64,000 nucleotides of DNA from Bolinopsis microptera. Taxonomy: Eukaryota; Ctenophora; Tentaculata; Lobata; Bolinopsidae. The DNA lies in assembly GCF_026151205.1 (NCBI RefSeq), contig NC_087078.1:11232175-11296174 (forward strand), in the 5' to 3' direction. Shown here one piece after another: positions 12,208-24,264 of the stretch (position 1 is the stretch's first letter; each line of letters opens with the position of its first letter). The notes below the pieces were generated by a model, which saw only the letters and a list, made by a program, of their open reading frames with translations, made no database searches and was not told where the DNA came from. Both the position numbers and the translations under genes were made by a program.

Positions 12208-12768
12208 AGGTAGTCTGGACATTAAACAGGTGACGATAATAACAACTTGAACCGTTAAGCTTAATGATACAGCACCAGAGTCCCAGTAAATCAGTAAGCG
12301 GTTTCAAGATGATATTATCACATGTTTAACTTACAAATTACAATATACATATCAGATTAAGTTACATGTCAGTACCACTTCCGGGGTTGATATTTAATAC
12401 TCTTATACACGTGACTGGAAAGATGCCAATAAAGTGCAAATAGAACTTCTCTTTTTACAGTGATACTAGGGTTATTGCTACATTTGATGGATAAAGAAAC
12501 AGTTTGATCAAAAAAAAAGGAAATTTGTTACTTTTTGAGTTGTTCCGATACAGTTCTAGATAATATATTTCTGTAAAAAGTACAACTACATTATACATTT
12601 GAATACACATAGTGATCCTAGTAAAAGTATTATAGAGTAAAGGATTTACAATGTATGTACATTGTACAACTACATACCATGGCGGCCACAGGCCAATGGC
12701 CATGTTGCATACCAAACCAACGGGCAACGGTGTAATATGAAATCTAGGTTCATTGTACATGATGGGTT

Positions 12769-12912
12769 AGAGTCTTACGCCGTAGAGACTTACGCCGTAG
12801 AGTCTTACGCCGTAGAGTCTTACGCCGTAGAGTCTTACGCCGTAGAGTCTTACGCCGTAGAGTCTTACGCCGTAGAGTCTTATTCCGTAGAGTCTTACGC
12901 CGTAGAGTCCCG
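12769..12912. repeat. Minisatellite, 15-bp unit, about 9.5 copies
   Basis: Unit GTAGAGTCTTACGCC, with one TTCC variant. It reads as a VESYA pentapeptide repeat on the plus strand in a 100-codon frame (12,662-12,964), but the flanks show no coding features. I treat it as a non-coding minisatellite. Confidence 0.9.
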
Positions 12913-12964
12913 GACCCATGCACAACGTGTGCATGCTTCTCGAATTAACTTTTTAAATAATTAA

Positions 12965-14417
12965 ATTCCTTTTGCCAATTACGGAGTATTCAATTTTGTG
13001 CACTGTTCACCGAATTTAAATGTAAAACAACCGTTTTATTCCTCATAACACAGATAAGAGTACAAAATATGTTATGAAAGTATGAATCACATGTGATTAT
13101 GAAGGTACGCGTCACATGGAATAACGAATATCACGTGGTACGAATATTTGGCAACTAACAAGTGCTGTGCTGTGCTGACACTATCAACTAGACTTAGTAC
13201 ACTGCACGGTAGACTTTCTATGTGGGAGTGAGGAGGCTGTGTGAATCATTATAACTATAACAGCTATTTTATTATAACTGTAACAGTTGCAACTTGCAAG
13301 TAGGTAGTGATAGTAGCTTCATCACGCTGTGATTACTAGAATTAGAAGTGGTATCCGATTAGTAGGATGATAGAAGAAGTGGTGTAAACTGTAAAGACGG
13401 AGGATGAGAGGAAATGTTTTGTCTGCAGAGAAGAGGTTTTTTAAATAGATTGGGTTCGCGGAGGCCTACAATTATTACAAAAATAGGTTTACAAAATAGG
13501 TGAAAGTTCCCGTATTATAAAATGTAAATCAGGGCTAAGTGACTGATCAATATAAACTTTGAGTAATAAGGGGAGGAATTGAACATGGCCCGCGCCGGGT
13601 GTTTTTATAGCAAAGTACATACATTATAAAAGTTGATATATATTTAGATTTAGCTAGATAAGGCTTGTAAGGACGCTTGTACGGCAAAATGTTGACTAGC
13701 GACTTCCGATACTTGTTGAAATCTGACACCATTATCAACCAGCATAATAACAAGTGATGTAGTAGATTAGCACACCTGGACTCAAAACCACAAATTTGCG
13801 TGTAACTCTGTATAGTACACTGGTTAAATTATGTTTTTTTTGTTGCTTTTTCAGCGATTGTGTGGTCAAGGAAAAGTGTGTAGGATATTTGATGTTTATA
13901 TTAGTTTATAGGGACAGTTTCGATTTTTGTTCACTGCAACTTTTATTTTTTATAGGAGTAAAAAAAAGAGTTATCTGACGGAAACCGTTATGTTTAAATC
14001 AAACTTAAATGAAGAAACAACAACACAGTTTTTAATGGTATATTTAGCTACAAAATAAATTGTACTGAAAACAAGAATGAAACGAACACGACAATTAATA
14101 TATCATTGTCACAGGAAAACTAATCATCCGATCAGGAACTTAAAAAAACGAGAGACTAAGTTATCAAACAGCAACTTTGGGAAGATTGCTTTAAATATCA
14201 TGGAATATCTCCTATCAATTAGATAGGTAATCATTTATCGCCGAATTGATGGAACTTTATTAAACTGAATGCATTGAATTATTTTAGGAAACCTATTAAT
14301 ATAAATGCTCGAACCAAGGACTCTCCTATAGGAAGTATATTGATATCCACAAGTAATCAACATCCTTAGCAGGAGTGAAGGTCCATGTCTCTGAGTTTAG
14401 AACACTGCTGTAGGACA
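12965..14417. other. No feature seen
   Basis: AT-rich, with short chance frames only. The sequence shows no splice-paired exons or repeats longer than about 20 bp. Confidence 0.4.
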
Positions 14418-14868
14418 CAGGTAACTACAGGTAACTACAGGTAACCACAGGTAACCACAGGTAACCACAGGTAACCACAGGTAGTGCAGGTAACTACAGG
14501 TAACCACAAGTAACCACGGGTAACCACAGGTAACCACAGGTATCTACAGGTAACCACAGGTAACTACAGGTAACCACAGGTAACTACAGGTAACTACAGG
14601 TAACTACAGATTAAACCACATGTAACTACATGTAACCACAGGTAACTACAGGTAACCACAGGAAACTACAGGTAACCACAGGTAACCACAGGTAACCACA
14701 GGTAACCACAGGTAACCACAGGTAACTACAAATAACTACAGGTAAGCACAGGTAACCACAGGTAACCACAAGTAACCACAGGTAACCACAGGTAACTACA
14801 GGTAACCACAGGTAACCACAGGTAACCACAGGTAACCACAGGTAACTACAGGTAACCACAGGTAACTA
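14418..14868. repeat. 10-bp tandem array, about 45 units
   Basis: Irregular array of GGTAACCACA and GGTAACTACA, with a few variants (AAATAACTAC, GGTATCTACA). Read on the plus strand, nearly every unit contains CAG/GTAA, close to the metazoan 5' splice-site consensus. On the minus strand it gives a meaningless GYLWLPVVTC repeat frame. Confidence 0.95.
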
Positions 14869-14929
14869 AAGCTTCCAGACTCTCGAGATCTGGTGCAGAC
14901 CTATCACATGTATCATAATTATTATGGTT

Positions 14930-15050
14930 AGTGTTTTTATTGTAATAAACATATTGTGAGCTAGCAGGAGTTCGGTGATGAGGCCGAAGACTTAATCCTA
15001 GGCCAAAAGCCGACAACTATTAAAGAAGAAGAAGAAGAAAATGCACACAG
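14930..15050 (+). mobile_element. LINE 3' tail fragment ending in a GAA microsatellite
   Basis: A polyadenylation-like AATAAAC is followed by a conserved-looking GAGGCCGAAGACTTAATCCT stretch, AGGCCAAAAGCCGAC and a terminal TAAAGAAGAAGAAGAAG run. A structured 3' end stopping in a short microsatellite is typical of non-LTR retrotransposons of the CR1/L2/RTE kind. No ORF remains. Confidence 0.5.
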
Positions 15051-15520
15051 ATTTTATTGGTCAACTTATTAAATCAAATACACACAGAATTAAGGGCGAC
15101 TGGAATACAATGCACAAAATATTTCATCGCAAGTTAAAACGAAACAATCAAATTGAATCACGTCCAACCAGACGGCAATTGTGAACTTCTAATATCTTGA
15201 TTCTTGATCCTTCCCAGAGGTATTGCAACTAAAAATGTCGCTCTCATTTATATTTATTAACTGGTTAATATAAATTTATCAAAAATCAACTACCAAAATA
15301 ATGCTAAAATATTTAACTAAATCTACTTTACAGTATTCCAAAATTATCAAAGTTATGCAAACAAGTTTAATGCAAAAATGTGATCACTTTTACATAACGT
15401 GAACATAAAGCACTGTGAAACATCAAATCCAATCAAAGTTTTTCAAACGATCACACACGCAAACAACAGCTGCACTCTTAAAACTAAGATTGTGCACATT
15501 CCAACCGAAAGTATTTGAAT

Positions 15521-18500
15521 TTATCCGATGTTGTAAAAATTGCCCCTGTACTGTCCACTTGCCCGGCTTTTTTCACTGGTCACTGACACACTATCGCTAT
15601 CATCTTGAACCGTTTCGTCTGTAAAATACCAAACCTCAACTGTAAGAACATTGAAGGATGACTCTGAGCTTAGTGTATCGTTGTGGAATGTCAAGGACCG
15701 ATTACTGGTTCCTTTTTCAAGCATCTCGTCTAGATAAAGAGCAAAGTTACCATCTCCAGCCCCTACAGTGAAATACTCGTGTGTTCCCATCATGAAATAA
15801 TGGTTGGAACCCTGCCAGAAGTAGCATTTCTCGTCAGGGGACAGTCTGAAGAGGAATGTCTCACCAGAGCCGTAATATTTGGGAGATTGAATGATTCCCT
15901 CGGAGAGATACGCCCCAAACACATACTGCCGTGTATCCTTTATCAGCAAGATACAGGGTAAATCCTGATAAGGCTCACAGTGGTTGTACAAAGACCGTAG
16001 TGACATCCCGTGAACCTTCAGGCTGTAAGCTAGGAGCATGTCTATTCCAATGATGTGACAGGGAAGATACGGCTGCAACTGACCCATCATATCTTCCGTT
16101 AAAAGAACTGATTTTCCGGCCGGATAATTCAGTGTCCCTGAAAAAGGCTCGCTCATCAGATCGGAGTCTACTTCCCGAGGGACAAACTGAGGCGTGCGAT
16201 CTGGAAGAGTTGCATCTGCAAGGCTGGTCCAGTAGTCCTCGTCACATTTCATCAGACAGTTGGAAGTGTCGTCCATTGGTGATAGGTGAGGACACAACTG
16301 GTAGAAATTGTTCATTAACTCAGATACATCCTCCTCTGGAACACACACCCAGAAGTGTGCCTTGCTGTAACCTTCCTCTGTCTCGAACTGATATGAAGGC
16401 TTTCCATGGGTCCTGGTGCAGCAAATTGCGTGAAGGGAAATGAAGATCGAGTACTCGTGTTTATTTGCATTCTCCATAAGAGTTTGCATCTGATTTGTGT
16501 TCTCATCAATTTTCTCAAAGAATGCTTTTGTGGCTAGTGTTGTGTCGGAATCAATTCTATTAATCCTCCCTTCTGGGACATAAGCAGTAGTGTTGAGTGG
16601 ATCGAAATTTGAATTGAAGTTCGGGATGAGAATTTTGTTGTCTTCGCCACCAATGGAAAATGGATTGACCCGTTTGCTGGCAGAGTATCGCCTGGACGCA
16701 AAACCCTCAAACTCATGCTCACAGGCAAAACCCTCAAACTCATGCTTACATGTTGGAGAGTATATGACTGGTGATTGAACAACTGGAGAGTGCCCTAGCT
16801 CAATCTCCCCGGAGGACAGCTCCAGAAAATCTGTGATGGCATGACCTACTTCTGGAGTGGCTGACCCCACGGACCCATGACCAAAATCATTATTTGGATC
16901 AATGATTTTGATTCTAAGCGCCTCCTCTAAATTGTCCTCCTCTAAGCTGACCTCCATGCGAATGTTCTCTTCACCAGACTGGACAGGTGTACCATGACAG
17001 AGCTGATATTTAAGTTCTGTGCACTTCTCACAAGCGTTCTCCACACCAGTGGTGGATTGGATGTTCCCGAGCAATCTCTCAAAAGACTCAAACATGAGTA
17101 TTTCACAGATTGAGTCAAGAGGGATGCTAACGTTGTAATTGTTCTGACCGTTTTGTATAACCAGTTTATCTGAAACATGGGCACGAAACATGAAAGCGTT
17201 TGAAGTCATGAGAGTAGTTCCTCCAACTGAACCATCAAACCTTGTGATCCTCTTCATTGGGTATTTGAAAATTGACTTCTTTGGTGAGGGTGGTATTTTT
17301 TGATCAACAGGATGCAAAGGTGTTTCCGCCACAACAGTTTCATTGCTTTGGAAAATTCTGGGTACAAGAACGCTTTGACCAGGGAAAATGAAGTCTGAAG
17401 TAAGTGCATTGAGCTGTTTCAGCATATTTGGAGATACATTGAACTTCAATGCAATAGTATTGAGAGTTTCATTGTCACTCACAAGATAGCTAACGCTACC
17501 TTCCCTAGATTTTTGCTTTTTCGCCTGTCTCATATTCTGATCCTTTTTAGGCTCATTTGCATTGCCATCCTCCATAATGTCGTGGTGATACAATGGCGAG
17601 TCCTTATCGTTAAAAAAGTCGTCCAATACTGAATAATCCCGGTCTTTATTCCTGGGAGTCAGATTCAAAACTTTGAGATCAGCTTGGTTTGACTCCACAT
17701 CACATTCCGATTCTGAACTTTCATAATCTGTTACAGGGGGTGTGGGGACAGCTGGTGAGTCGTGTTCGTAGTCATCAAATCCCGGGAGATCTGTGTCCAG
17801 CTTCCTTAATTCTCTCTGAGAATATAAAGTATTAAAGTGAGACCAAATTAAAAAGGGTAGTTTGCTGAGTGCTGGGATATGTTAGAGGAAAACTCTTGAC
17901 TAACACACTTTTCATGATTATTACATGTTACAGATTATGAACCATTGAACATTATAGATATTATAATTAGCAGTTTTCAGTATGTGTAAACTCTAGATAT
18001 ATACGATGATAGCCAAAAAACAAATAAATCAGTCTTAGTGTTCTAATTTTTAATGATTGTAGAGAAGAACCATTTATCAACAGACAAAAATTGCAATATT
18101 CTAGCACTGCAGTAGTCATATTATAATTAATGACGCACCTTGCATGCGCATGCTATAATCATATTAACTTTCCTTGTTAATATACATTTCTGTCTGTTTA
18201 GCTTTTTGGTACTGGGTATAATTTGAGTATCATAATAAGGCGACTTGAGCCCTTTTTTGTCTGAATTGTGTACGTCTGAAGTCTGAGTGTTCTTGAGTGG
18301 GTCTGATGGTTCTCCATCTTGATCGGTAAAAGTCGCATTTTCAGAACTGTCAGTATTTGTATGTTTCTGATTGTTGAATTTTATTGAGTCAGAGTATTTT
18401 TAACTTATGGTATTTCTAATTCTATAAGAAAAAGTATATAAAAGTTGACACTTGATAATCTTGTATTTCATTGACATACATTATTAAAACAAAAATTGCC

Positions 18501-18921
18501 AGAACTTGACACTGATAGATTACCCTATCATCAATTATGGAGTTTATGTTAGATTCATCCTCAGCCACTGTTAAAATCTCAAAGAGATCATCATCTAAAC
18601 TGTCCACATTACTCAGCTGACAGTAATACAAAATAATATTATTAGGTCAGATAGTATAGCTAAACCTTTCAGTTAGATTTTTGAACAGCCTAGTACAGTA
18701 TTTGAACAATGAGCATATTATGACATATATTTTTAACAGGAACATTTGAAACTTCATTTGTCCAACTACAAAGTGACTGACATAGTGGTGACATAACATA
18801 AATGAACATGGCAAACCTCAAGTTCGTTGTAATCTGAAACATCAATGTTGAAGATGTACGTTTTGATGGAGTCAAGTAGGCCGGAAGCTGGATGTAGAGA
18901 ATTAGCAGTTTCCTGGGACAT
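15521..18921 (-). CDS. OXR1/NCOA7-type protein with LysM and TLDc domains (3 exons)
   Basis: Exons, in order of transcription: 18921-18817, 18616-18524 and 17815-15521, with GT donors, AG acceptors and phase 0 throughout. This gives 830 residues from an ATG at 18,921. The N-terminal part is acidic and probably disordered. LysM lies at about 175-220 (SYLVSDNETLNTIALKF to PGQSVLVPR). A GRAM/PH-like segment follows (KRITRFDGSVGGTT, IPLDSICEILMFE). The C-terminal TLDc is at about 620-800, with YYGSGETFLFRL, FTVGAGDGNFALYLDE and a VLTVEVWYF end. OXR1/NCOA7 proteins protect against oxidative stress, and TLDc proteins bind and regulate the V-ATPase; activity of this copy is inferred from family. An 8-residue motif, (K)HEFEGFA, is duplicated near mid-protein. 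AATAAA at 15,253-15,258 is a plausible poly(A) signal. The large third exon carries most of the protein. Confidence 0.93.
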
Positions 18922-19390
18922 GGTGCTCTACAATCATGTCTGGTATTTCATTCAATAACCTAGTGAAAGTGATGTTTTAAAGTTAACAACAGTTGCATAT
19001 GCGTATTAAAGGTCAAAGGATGATAACCGGCAAAATGTGAGAAACCTTTTTTTCATGGACACTCTCCTAGAACCGACCCCAGGAGACACATCTTTCGCCC
19101 ACACATCTCTCTCTCAGAATGGGTGTAAACAAAGCCAAATTATCGTATTTATATAAAAGTAACAATAAACCTATTGCCTTTTAACCGTTACCTCCAGATA
19201 AGAAAAAATAACGACAACTAACACATTTCTTCGAAATCAAATGATTATTTTTCATTAATTCTGAAAAATTATTTTTCATATTCACATTCATGACAAAATG
19301 AAGTTAATTGATCAATTGTGTTACGAAGATCCTACAGACTGTATAGTAGATGGACAATTTTAATACTTTCAACACTACTATATAACAAAT
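18922..19390. other. Intergenic, between the OXR1-type gene and the LINE
   Basis: Should contain the minus-strand gene's 5' UTR and promoter. No clear TATA box or CpG-rich stretch is visible. Confidence 0.4.
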
Positions 19391-19840
19391 AATTTCAGGT
19401 ATGGCTACCGATGAGTAATCCGTTGGAGTAAAGTCTGCCGGTGTCCTGGGTGTGATGGATCTGAGTTAGATGGCAGGTTGTGGAGGTGGTAACCGTTTCT
19501 TCCTATTGCCCTGGTAGTCTTGTACTACCAGGGCTCCTGCGGTCTGGTACGAGGTTAGTTTTATTGTTAGAGATCTAGTGATGTTTGAAATTTATTAACT
19601 CCTTTTAGCTACTTCTCCTTTAGATAAGTATTGCATTCTTTTTTCTGCTATACAGTTCTTTACAACACCTCTGTTCATTATAATTCAAATTTTTTTCACT
19701 CGGAACTATAAATCTCTGGCCTATTAACTGTTTCAGATCCAGATTGCTAGGGTTTACAACGGTGCACTGAAACATCCTGCTGTTGATCTCTTATCTGGAT
19801 CACCCAGTCTCCTCCCGATCCTCCCACACTTCACAACAAG

Positions 19841-21352
19841 ATGCCAATACTGCCCGCCAACTTCCTCGCCTTACTGCAAAACTTATCTCTTGAAGTAAAG
19901 CAACACATGCATACCCTCCTTACTCAGAGTATCCTGGACAGTCTGAAAGAGAAAAAGCTTGCTTCTAAAATAGAACGTATAGATGAAAAGAAGAAGGAAA
20001 AGAAAACGAAGAAGGAAACTACTGTTCAAAATGTCTCGTATAGCCCACATACGCTCGTAGAGCACGTTCCAGTTCTCCCTGGAATGGATGAAAATCTATT
20101 CCAGAAAATCACAGAAGAATTAGATTCAATGAATCTTGAAGGCAAATCTAATAAAGTCCACACCCTATGGCTAAGCCCTTCATCAGAAGACTACTGCTTT
20201 GGTAACATAGTCAACAAGCCACATCCCATCAACAACTTCCCTAGCATCTTTAAGTTGATGGGACTTATTAATGACCTCCCCTCCACCACCAACAACATGG
20301 ATGCTTGCCTTGTTACTAGGTACGACACTCAGCAAGCTAAGTTAAGCCTCCATAAAGACGATGAAGACCTAATAATATCACCGTCCAGCTCCATTTGCAC
20401 TTACTCAATAGGGGCTCCGCGGTCACTTGAGTTTGTGCTCGATACAACCCAAGTAGAACAACGCACAACTAGGGCCTCTAGGTCAAGGCCAGCCCAAGAG
20501 TTGATTAACGCAGACTTCACCCTTCCTGCCACCAATGGCACACTGAACATCATGAAGCCTGGTGCACAGCAAGTCATGAGGCACAGGATTGCCCCAGGAG
20601 TTGCACCTTCTGACAATGAAATTTGTTGGAGGTATAGTCTCTCCTTCAGAAATTTAACCACACCTTCCTCTTCCCCTTCATCTCCTATTCTTCCCTCTCC
20701 TACATCCGACAGTCCTAATAAGGTACCCCCAAAAGCTCCCATCACAGGCTCTCAAAAACACCAGAAGTCTATCATCCTCATTGCTGGTGACTCCTTTGCT
20801 GCTCGATTGGACGCTGATCGCCTCAGTAGAGGTAAAGAAACTGTCACCAATATAGCTAAGGGTGGGCTTAAGATCTCAGCTATACAGAAATCTATTGAGG
20901 CCTTTCATACAAAGAACCCTCTTGTGCAGGTAAAGAAACTGTTCTTAAGCTTCGGTGCCAACGACATCCGGTACTGTACCCAGGGTGTCAATCATCTCAA
21001 GACCCCTGTGAGTGACCTTATGAAGACAGCAAAAAAACTTTATCCAAATGCACGTGTTTTTGTACAAGCTATTCCACCAGTCCACCCCAACGGACAAGAT
21101 AAAATCCCTGGTAATGTTTGTGCTATGAATAATTTGATCTTTGATCGCTGCTCTAGGCATAAACTGTTTTACCTTGATGTTTTTTGGGCTTTCTTAGACC
21201 GCTATGGAAACAGAAACGAGAGATTATTTCCTAAATGTGACAAAAGGGGCTTTTATGATATTCATCCCAGCCCAAAGGCTGGGATGCCAGTGTTGGCAAA
21301 GTTCTATCTCAGAATCATACACTCAAAGTGGTTTAATCCATTGGGATACTGA
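19841..21352 (+). CDS. LINE ORF1: AlkB-like dioxygenase fused to SGNH hydrolase
   Basis: 503 residues, intact, ATG at 19,841. Residues 1-65 are helical and lysine-rich (KKKEKKTKKE), a likely nucleic-acid-binding or coiled-coil region. Residues about 75-272 are an AlkB-type 2OG-Fe(II) oxygenase: ACLVTRYDTQQAKLSLHKDD gives the HxD pair H171/D173, H248 (MRHRIAPG) is the third iron ligand, and R264/R270 (CWRYSLSFR), six apart as in E. coli AlkB, are the 2-oxoglutarate and product-side arginines. After a Ser/Pro linker (275-300), residues 308-500 are an SGNH hydrolase: GDS with nucleophile S318, G341-G342, GAND with N374, and YDIHPS near H475. The usual DxxH spacing is not kept (D473-I-H475). SGNH esterases are known in CR1-type ORF1s. 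An AlkB domain in a LINE is, to my knowledge, not a standard part; by analogy with AlkB in plant RNA viruses it may repair alkylated element RNA or cDNA (inference). Confidence 0.9.
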   Translation: MPILPANFLALLQNLSLEVKQHMHTLLTQSILDSLKEKKLASKIERIDEKKKEKKTKKETTVQNVSYSPHTLVEHVPVLPGMDENLFQKITEELDSMNLEGKSNKVHTLWLSPSSEDYCFGNIVNKPHPINNFPSIFKLMGLINDLPSTTNNMDACLVTRYDTQQAKLSLHKDDEDLIISPSSSICTYSIGAPRSLEFVLDTTQVEQRTTRASRSRPAQELINADFTLPATNGTLNIMKPGAQQVMRHRIAPGVAPSDNEICWRYSLSFRNLTTPSSSPSSPILPSPTSDSPNKVPPKAPITGSQKHQKSIILIAGDSFAARLDADRLSRGKETVTNIAKGGLKISAIQKSIEAFHTKNPLVQVKKLFLSFGANDIRYCTQGVNHLKTPVSDLMKTAKKLYPNARVFVQAIPPVHPNGQDKIPGNVCAMNNLIFDRCSRHKLFYLDVFWAFLDRYGNRNERLFPKCDKRGFYDIHPSPKAGMPVLAKFYLRIIHSKWFNPLGY

Positions 21353-21546
21353 TGTGGTAATTCAATTCAATATTTAAATTTTTCATTGTCTGCATCAGTA
21401 TCCTATTGGATCTGATCATTTGGATGTTATTTATATGTATTCAAACGAAGTGATAGCATAATGTATGTTACTTCATATTATAGCACAATACCTAACAAAA
21501 CACAACGGCGAGACACAATTCTGTTAATAATATACTTTAAAGTTCC

Positions 21547-23374
21547 ATGGGAATATCGGCTCAACAACACCGTGTTGCAACTGGTATGTTTTCTAGGTAT
21601 GTTATCATCAGTAAAAGTAATAGAGGTAACGGGGAAAATTTGTTGTCCTGTCTTCTGTCTTGTCATATGTTGTGTGCTCTATTGGGTATATTTTATTTTT
21701 ATGTTATTTTGTATATATTTTCCTCGACTATCGATGCTAATATACTCCCTGGTGCTCCCCTACAACCTAAAATACACTCTGTACCATGTTTGAGGTCATC
21801 CATAAATCTTTACTTTATGGTAATATTTTGTACCATTTTTCTCAGACACTTTAAACTTGTGTATAGGGGGGAGGGGGGCATTGGGACAGCCTTAGCTGCA
21901 ATTTCTGTAAAATTGCTATCTACCACAAAAACCGAACTGTCACCTACCATGTCACCGAAACAGACTGTTAAGTTACTTTTCGGTATAACCAGCAGCTGGC
22001 TTGGGGTCATGTCTAGGTGTGGTCTGGTTTTTCTATCTCTCCTTAATATTTCCCTGATAGTAATTTGTAATTGTTCCTTACTGAACCCTGGACCAAATTT
22101 ATCCGTTGTTTACAATAATGTCCATGGTTTCCTAAATACACGCGATTTAGCATCAGGAACACCACCACTAAATATGACCAAGATACATGAATTCCATGGT
22201 TATATCTACAAACATAAGCCTCACATCATTATTCTAAACGAGACATGGCTGAAAAATTCCATTCTCAGTAATGAGGTGCTCCCTGACAAATACAAAGTAT
22301 TTAGGCTTGACCGATCCTTAAGATCGCATCCAGTGGATGCAACCCAGCCCAAGAAATTCAGAAAAAACGGTGGTGGTGTTCTGATTGCCCATAGAACAGA
22401 CATTGATATCTCGAGTCTAAAGTTCTCTAAAGTTAGTGTTCAAGCTGAATTATTATCCATCATAATTAAGACTCAGTGTGGAAGAAACTTTTGTATATCA
22501 ACACATCAATTTTATAGAGTAGGAACGCTTGGCTTAGATAATTTTGAATCTTTCAAGAAACATTTTGTTACTTTAGCATCTGCCAGAAAATTGCAAAGGC
22601 ACATTCTGGTAGGTGACTTTAATTTGGCTTCGATTTCCTGGCCAGATGGTCAGTCATCTTGCCAGCTACCTTCTAGCTTTGTAAATTTTCTCACTGATGA
22701 CCTCGGACATACACAACTTATTAGCTCCCCTACTCACAAGTCAGGCAACACCTTAGATCTTGTGTTCACTAACATTCAAAACCTTATTAAGAATGTTAAA
22801 GTTTTAGATCAAAACGAAATGTGTATGTCCGACCACTTTTGTATCACATTTGACATTGATATTAAGACCAAGTATATTAAGCAGCCTAAAAGAAAGATCT
22901 TTAATTATAGTAAAGGTAATTTTAGGGGCCTGAATTCTGAGTTATTTAGCATCGATTGGGATAGTATATTTGAGTGTAATGATCCTTATCTTGCCTGGAG
23001 TCGATTCAGAGGAGTTCTCGGTGCAGCCTGTGACCGATGGATCCCTAAAAAGACCATCAAGTCTCAGTTCCAGCCCCCATGGTATGACTCCGAATGTGAT
23101 CGTCTCCTACGAAATAAGGAGAAATGGAGAATAAGGCATAAGGGGAGCAACTCTGAGTCTCATAAACAAAAGTTTCGTGCATTTCGCACAAAATTTAAAA
23201 ATTTGATGGACGAAAGAATGAGACTCAGTGTTGAGGATGACTCCGATGATGCTCTTATCTCCAAGAAATTCTGGACCTACGTTAAATCTAAATCAAAGTC
23301 AACCAGGATCCCTGAAACTGTCAAATATCATAATCGCTTTCGAAACAATCCATTTGATCAAGCTGCCCTTTTTA
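21547..23374 (+). pseudogene. LINE ORF2, part 1: APE-type endonuclease
   Basis: The frame opens at ATG 21,547, but the first 175 residues are hydrophobic and unlike an endonuclease, so the true start may be internal. The endonuclease begins near residue 180 (NPGPNLSVVYNNVHGF), followed by the metal-binding NETWL (E232), GGGVLI, LVGDFNL (D357, N359) and MSDHFCITFDID, the ordered motifs of the APE fold used to nick target DNA. The following linker region (FRKILD-type, basic) leads towards the RT. Reading is interrupted at 23,374, after ...QAALF, by the TIR element at 23,375-24,234; the TAA at 23,428 belongs to that insert. Confidence 0.88.
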
Positions 23375-24239
23375 GTAGAGGCTCTTACGGGCAAAAAGAC
23401 GTGTTTTCTGCTACGAGTTTAGAGACCTAACCGCTAATTGGACACAATAGTATGATGTCTAAGGATCGATAATATGTTAAGAAGTATAAATTTGGCCTTA
23501 TTAGTCACGTGCTATACCAATGCGCGTTTTAAACTTTGACAGTCTATTACTCTAAGGCAAATAGAGTAATTATATTCATATTTTGTCAGCAATAAGATCA
23601 CATTATTTTCTATTTAGTGTGAAAATATGAGCTAGAACGGACATAATCTCGCTGAGTTATAGCTGTTTGAAATTTATGATGAACGCGCGGGTGCCAATTG
23701 ATAACAACTAAATGCTTTTGCGCGTAGTGCGCGTCGAAAATTTGGCAAAAACGCTTGCGGAGTGAAAATATTCAAACTTCGATAAAGTATATGAAGTGGG
23801 TACTTCTCGGAAAGGAAAAATTTAGGCAAACACGATGTAACTATTTTTGGGTTGATTTAATACAACTGCAAAAAATTATTCAGACTTCAAGCAAAAAAGT
23901 CAAAATTTTTACCACTTTTTTGGATTTTTACCTCAGAACAAATAGAGGGATTTGTTTTATTTTTATACAATCTTGTGCGGCTGTCTTTTAGCTATCTTTA
24001 TGCAAGTTTTGCCGACATGCCAACAAAATTAACTTGCTCAAAATATCAAAAAACATGGTTTTTTGGCCTATTTTTGGCCCAAAAATCGGTTTTTTTGCGA
24101 TTTTACCCCAGAACAATCAGTCCAATCATCTTGAAACCACTTTCAATCGATTCTACGGTCAAAAATACGTCTAGTAAGGTGTATCTGGGGTCCCTAACGT
24201 ATCGAGCAGACAATGCCCGTAAGAGCCTCTACTATTTTA
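23370..24239. mobile_element. TIR DNA element inserted in LINE ORF2, about 860 bp
   Basis: Its ends are inverted repeats: GTAGAGGCTCTTACGGGCA at 23,375 and the complement TGCCCGTAAGAGCCTCTAC ending at 24,232, with weaker pairing beyond (TCTGCT and GGGACC/GAGACC words). TTTTA flanks both sides (23,370-23,374 and 24,235-24,239). Removing the insert and one TTTTA restores the ORF2 frame exactly (ALF then NKYFYEQFS). No transposase is encoded. The superfamily is not assigned; a 4-5 bp T-rich duplication cannot be sized exactly because of the T run. Confidence 0.82.
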
Positions 24240-24264
24240 ACAAATATTTTTATGAGCAGTTTTC

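Noticed and set aside
12662..12964. VESYA-repeat protein
   Set aside because: Produced by a 15-bp minisatellite; no flanking coding signal or splice sites.
14626..14859. GYLWLPVVTC repeat protein on the minus strand
   Set aside because: Arises from the 10-bp array only.
19841..21352. Host AlkB homologue gene
   Set aside because: Fused to SGNH, single exon, and directly followed by an endonuclease/RT ORF, so it belongs to the LINE.
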